Assembly: GCA_964571145.1 (NCBI GenBank)
Contig: CAZNAP010000031.1
Coordinates: 1 to 25,116, forward strand
DNA length: 25,116 nt
Direction: 5' to 3'
From: Suilimivivens sp964571145
Lineage (GTDB): Bacteria > Bacillota > Clostridia > Lachnospirales > Lachnospiraceae
This document shows positions 23,453 through 25,116 of the stretch, in pieces. The position numbers were made by a program, and so were the translations under genes. The number at the start of each line of letters is the position of its first letter. Positions within the stretch are counted from its first letter, which is position 1. The notes beneath the pieces are model-generated. The model made no database searches. It was given only the letters and a program-made list of their open reading frames with translations, and had not been told where the DNA came from.

Positions 23453-23665
23453 CAGAACCCTTTCTTCGAGATTTCCTTTTCTATTTATCTTACCATAAAA
23501 TTTTAAAAAGTACACTCACTAAATACGAGAATTTTTTGCAAATTATGACTAAATATCCCACATTAATTGTTCGCAAAATATTAACTTGGAAAAAAGCACT
23601 TCCTATTGTATAATGTAGAGTGGTTTATAATCAAAATACTTTAACATAAGAAAGAGAGAACTAAA
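23453..23665. promoter_or_regulatory. Divergent intergenic region between the TetR unit and the MFS gene
   Basis: A 213-base AT-rich gap that must hold promoters for both sides. The + side promoter is clear (separate entry). On the - side I see no consensus -35/-10 pair. ACTAAATA occurs twice (23518-23525 and 23548-23555), and the first copy extends to ACACTCACTAAATA. These are possible binding sites for the TetR protein, but the arms are not a clean dyad. Confidence 0.4.
23586..23614 (+). promoter_or_regulatory. Promoter of the MFS transporter gene
   Basis: TTGGAA (23586-23591), a 17-base spacer, TATAAT (23609-23614). Predicted transcription start near 23621, giving a leader of about 45 bases before the ATG at 23666. 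Confidence 0.8.
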
Positions 23666-24994
23666 ATGAAGAGCTTATCAACAAACAAATGGGTAAGAGC
23701 TGCAATACCCGCACTGTTAATTCATTGCAGCATAGGCACTGTTTATTGCTGGTCCATTTTCAGTCAGGAAATTGCCGATTACATCGGTTTCTCTAAGGGT
23801 GCTACTGAATGGGCTTTCAGCTTTGCCATCTTCTTCCTCGGTATGTCCGCTGCATTTTTAGGAAATATCGTAGAAAAAGACATTCACAAATCTTCACTGC
23901 TTGCTGCTATCTGTTTTGCAATCGGTATGGCCGGAACAGGCTTTTTCATCTGGTACGGTGGCAATCATCAAGGAAGTCCACTGGCTTTAATCGGAATTTA
24001 TGTTTGCTATGGTTTCATCATGGGTATCGGTCTTGGTACCGGTTATCTGTCTCCTGTCAAGACATTAATGCTTTGGTTTGAAGACCATAAAGGTCTGGCA
24101 ACCGGTTTGGCAGTTGCAGGCTTTGGTGCTGCTAAGGCAATCGCAAGCCCTATTATGCAATCACTCCTGAATTCATTGGGTGAAGGCGGTATTTACAAAA
24201 TGTTCTTGATTTTGGCAGTTGCCTATTTTGTAATGATGTTTGCCGGACATCTTCTTTTAAAGAAACCGGAAGGCTGGCATGAAGCTTCTTCTTCTGAAAA
24301 GGGTGCAAGTGCAATCGACGTGATCAAAAGCAAACCGGTTACCTTTATTGGTATCTGGCTGATGTTCTACATCAACATTACCTGTGGTCTGGCTTTGATT
24401 TCTCAGGAAAAGATGATTATCAAATGTATTGGTCTGGTAGGTCTGGTAGGTGTACTTTCCTCCGTAACCGCTATCTTTAACGCAGGTGGACGTCTTGGAT
24501 TCTCCGCTTGGGCTGATTTGTTCAAAGACCGAAACACCATTTACAAAATCATCTTTATTCTTTCCATCGTTGCAACCGGACTTGTTATCCTGACACAGGG
24601 TATTACCAACATGGGACAAAATACGGTTATTATGATTTTGGTATTAATTCTGCTCTTTGTAGTAAATGCCGGATATGGCGGTGGTTTCAGTAATGTCCCC
24701 ACCTTGCTTGCAGACCATTATGGTATGAAGAATATCAGTGCCATTCACGGGATTACACTTTCAGCATGGGCAATTGCAGGTCTTACCGGAAACCAAATGG
24801 CAGCTTTCATCGTAAAGCATTTCGGTACAGAACAGGAATTAACACATGTACTTGCTGACGGTACCTCAGAAATCATTAAGGTTAACCCTACCGGATATCA
24901 AATGGTATTGTATGTAACAATTGTACTCTACATTATCTCAGCTATTATCTGTTTCACCATGGTAGGTAAGAAATCAGCACCTGTTGAGCAGTAA
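23666..24994 (+). CDS. OFA-family MFS transporter (oxalate:formate antiporter type)
   Basis: A 442-residue polytopic membrane protein of the major facilitator superfamily with about 12 hydrophobic segments. The beginning (WVRAAIPALLIHCSIGTVYCWSIF in pieces) and the GIGLGTGYLSPVKTLMLWFEDHKGLATGLAVAGFGAAK region are characteristic of the OFA group (TC 2.A.1.11). Members carry oxalate/formate or other small monocarboxylates; the substrate here is unknown. The central cytoplasmic loop is about residues 200-220 (KKPEGWHEASSSEKGAS). The second half has NAGGRLGFSAWADLFKDRNTIY, the MFS loop motif repeated after helix 8. The ribosome site is weak (AAAGAGAGA). It has its own promoter and is divergent from the TetR unit. 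No oxalate-decarboxylation genes accompany it. Confidence 0.9.
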   Translation: MKSLSTNKWVRAAIPALLIHCSIGTVYCWSIFSQEIADYIGFSKGATEWAFSFAIFFLGMSAAFLGNIVEKDIHKSSLLAAICFAIGMAGTGFFIWYGGNHQGSPLALIGIYVCYGFIMGIGLGTGYLSPVKTLMLWFEDHKGLATGLAVAGFGAAKAIASPIMQSLLNSLGEGGIYKMFLILAVAYFVMMFAGHLLLKKPEGWHEASSSEKGASAIDVIKSKPVTFIGIWLMFYINITCGLALISQEKMIIKCIGLVGLVGVLSSVTAIFNAGGRLGFSAWADLFKDRNTIYKIIFILSIVATGLVILTQGITNMGQNTVIMILVLILLFVVNAGYGGGFSNVPTLLADHYGMKNISAIHGITLSAWAIAGLTGNQMAAFIVKHFGTEQELTHVLADGTSEIIKVNPTGYQMVLYVTIVLYIISAIICFTMVGKKSAPVEQ

Positions 24995-25116
24995 GTGGGA
25001 TAACCGTAATACATAAAATTTTAATTTATGCATATATTCGTCCTTTAGCTAATATATTTTTATATTTATCTAATATACTTATAGATTTTTATTATTTTTG
25101 GCAATATAATATGAAA

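Overview
The window looks like chromosomal DNA of an AT-rich, low-GC Gram-positive anaerobe, most likely a gut Clostridium relative (Lachnospiraceae-type). The evidence is the gene content: single-chain PurL of about 1270 residues, DegV family, a VanRS-like sensor pair, lipoprotein galactanase, GH115 glucuronidase and an OFA-type transporter. Shine-Dalgarno sites are strong and promoters are close to the sigma-A consensus. There is no rRNA, tRNA, CRISPR array, insertion sequence or phage gene that I can see. The species is an inference only.

Layout. (1) 1-473: tail of an upstream terminator, then a 90-residue two-helix membrane protein on the + strand. (2) 456-8931, all on the - strand: a colinear run carA, carB, degV, a GH13 glycosidase, a LysR regulator and a HAD hydrolase. 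It is headed by a consensus promoter at 8977-9005. (3) 9061-10894, + strand: a VanR/VanS-like two-component system with no van resistance genes beside it. (4) 10930-16953, - strand: a GH53 endo-beta-1,4-galactanase lipoprotein and a cytoplasmic GH115 alpha-glucuronidase. An 882-base non-coding interval full of ordered repeats separates them. (5) 17076-18368, - strand: an AAA_14/DUF4143 ATPase whose promoter abuts a perfect 60-base palindrome. (6) 18538-23452, - strand: a small unknown protein, a TetR regulator and purL. (7) 23666-24994, + strand: an OFA-family MFS transporter, divergent from the TetR unit.

How the genes fit together. CarAB and PurL are housekeeping nucleotide biosynthesis enzymes. 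GH53 would cut pectic galactan at the cell surface. GH115 would remove glucuronic acid from imported xylo-oligosaccharides in the cytosol. GH13 would act on alpha-glucans or their oligosaccharides. No sugar transporter is in the window. GH53 has a promoter with a LacI/GalR-type operator at the transcription start.

The most unusual material is the interval 13168-14049. It holds a 22-base repeat array around GTTAAC, a series of four homologous palindromic elements (about 38 bases each, 82-85 bases apart, TACGNAT/ATNCGTA stems) and eight copies of an 18-base tandem repeat. Other points of interest are the 60-base palindrome at 18421-18480 and two changes at nearly invariant positions of the VanR-like regulator. 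Several starts were moved inward from the longest open frame on Shine-Dalgarno evidence. All family calls come from reading motifs; no database search was run.
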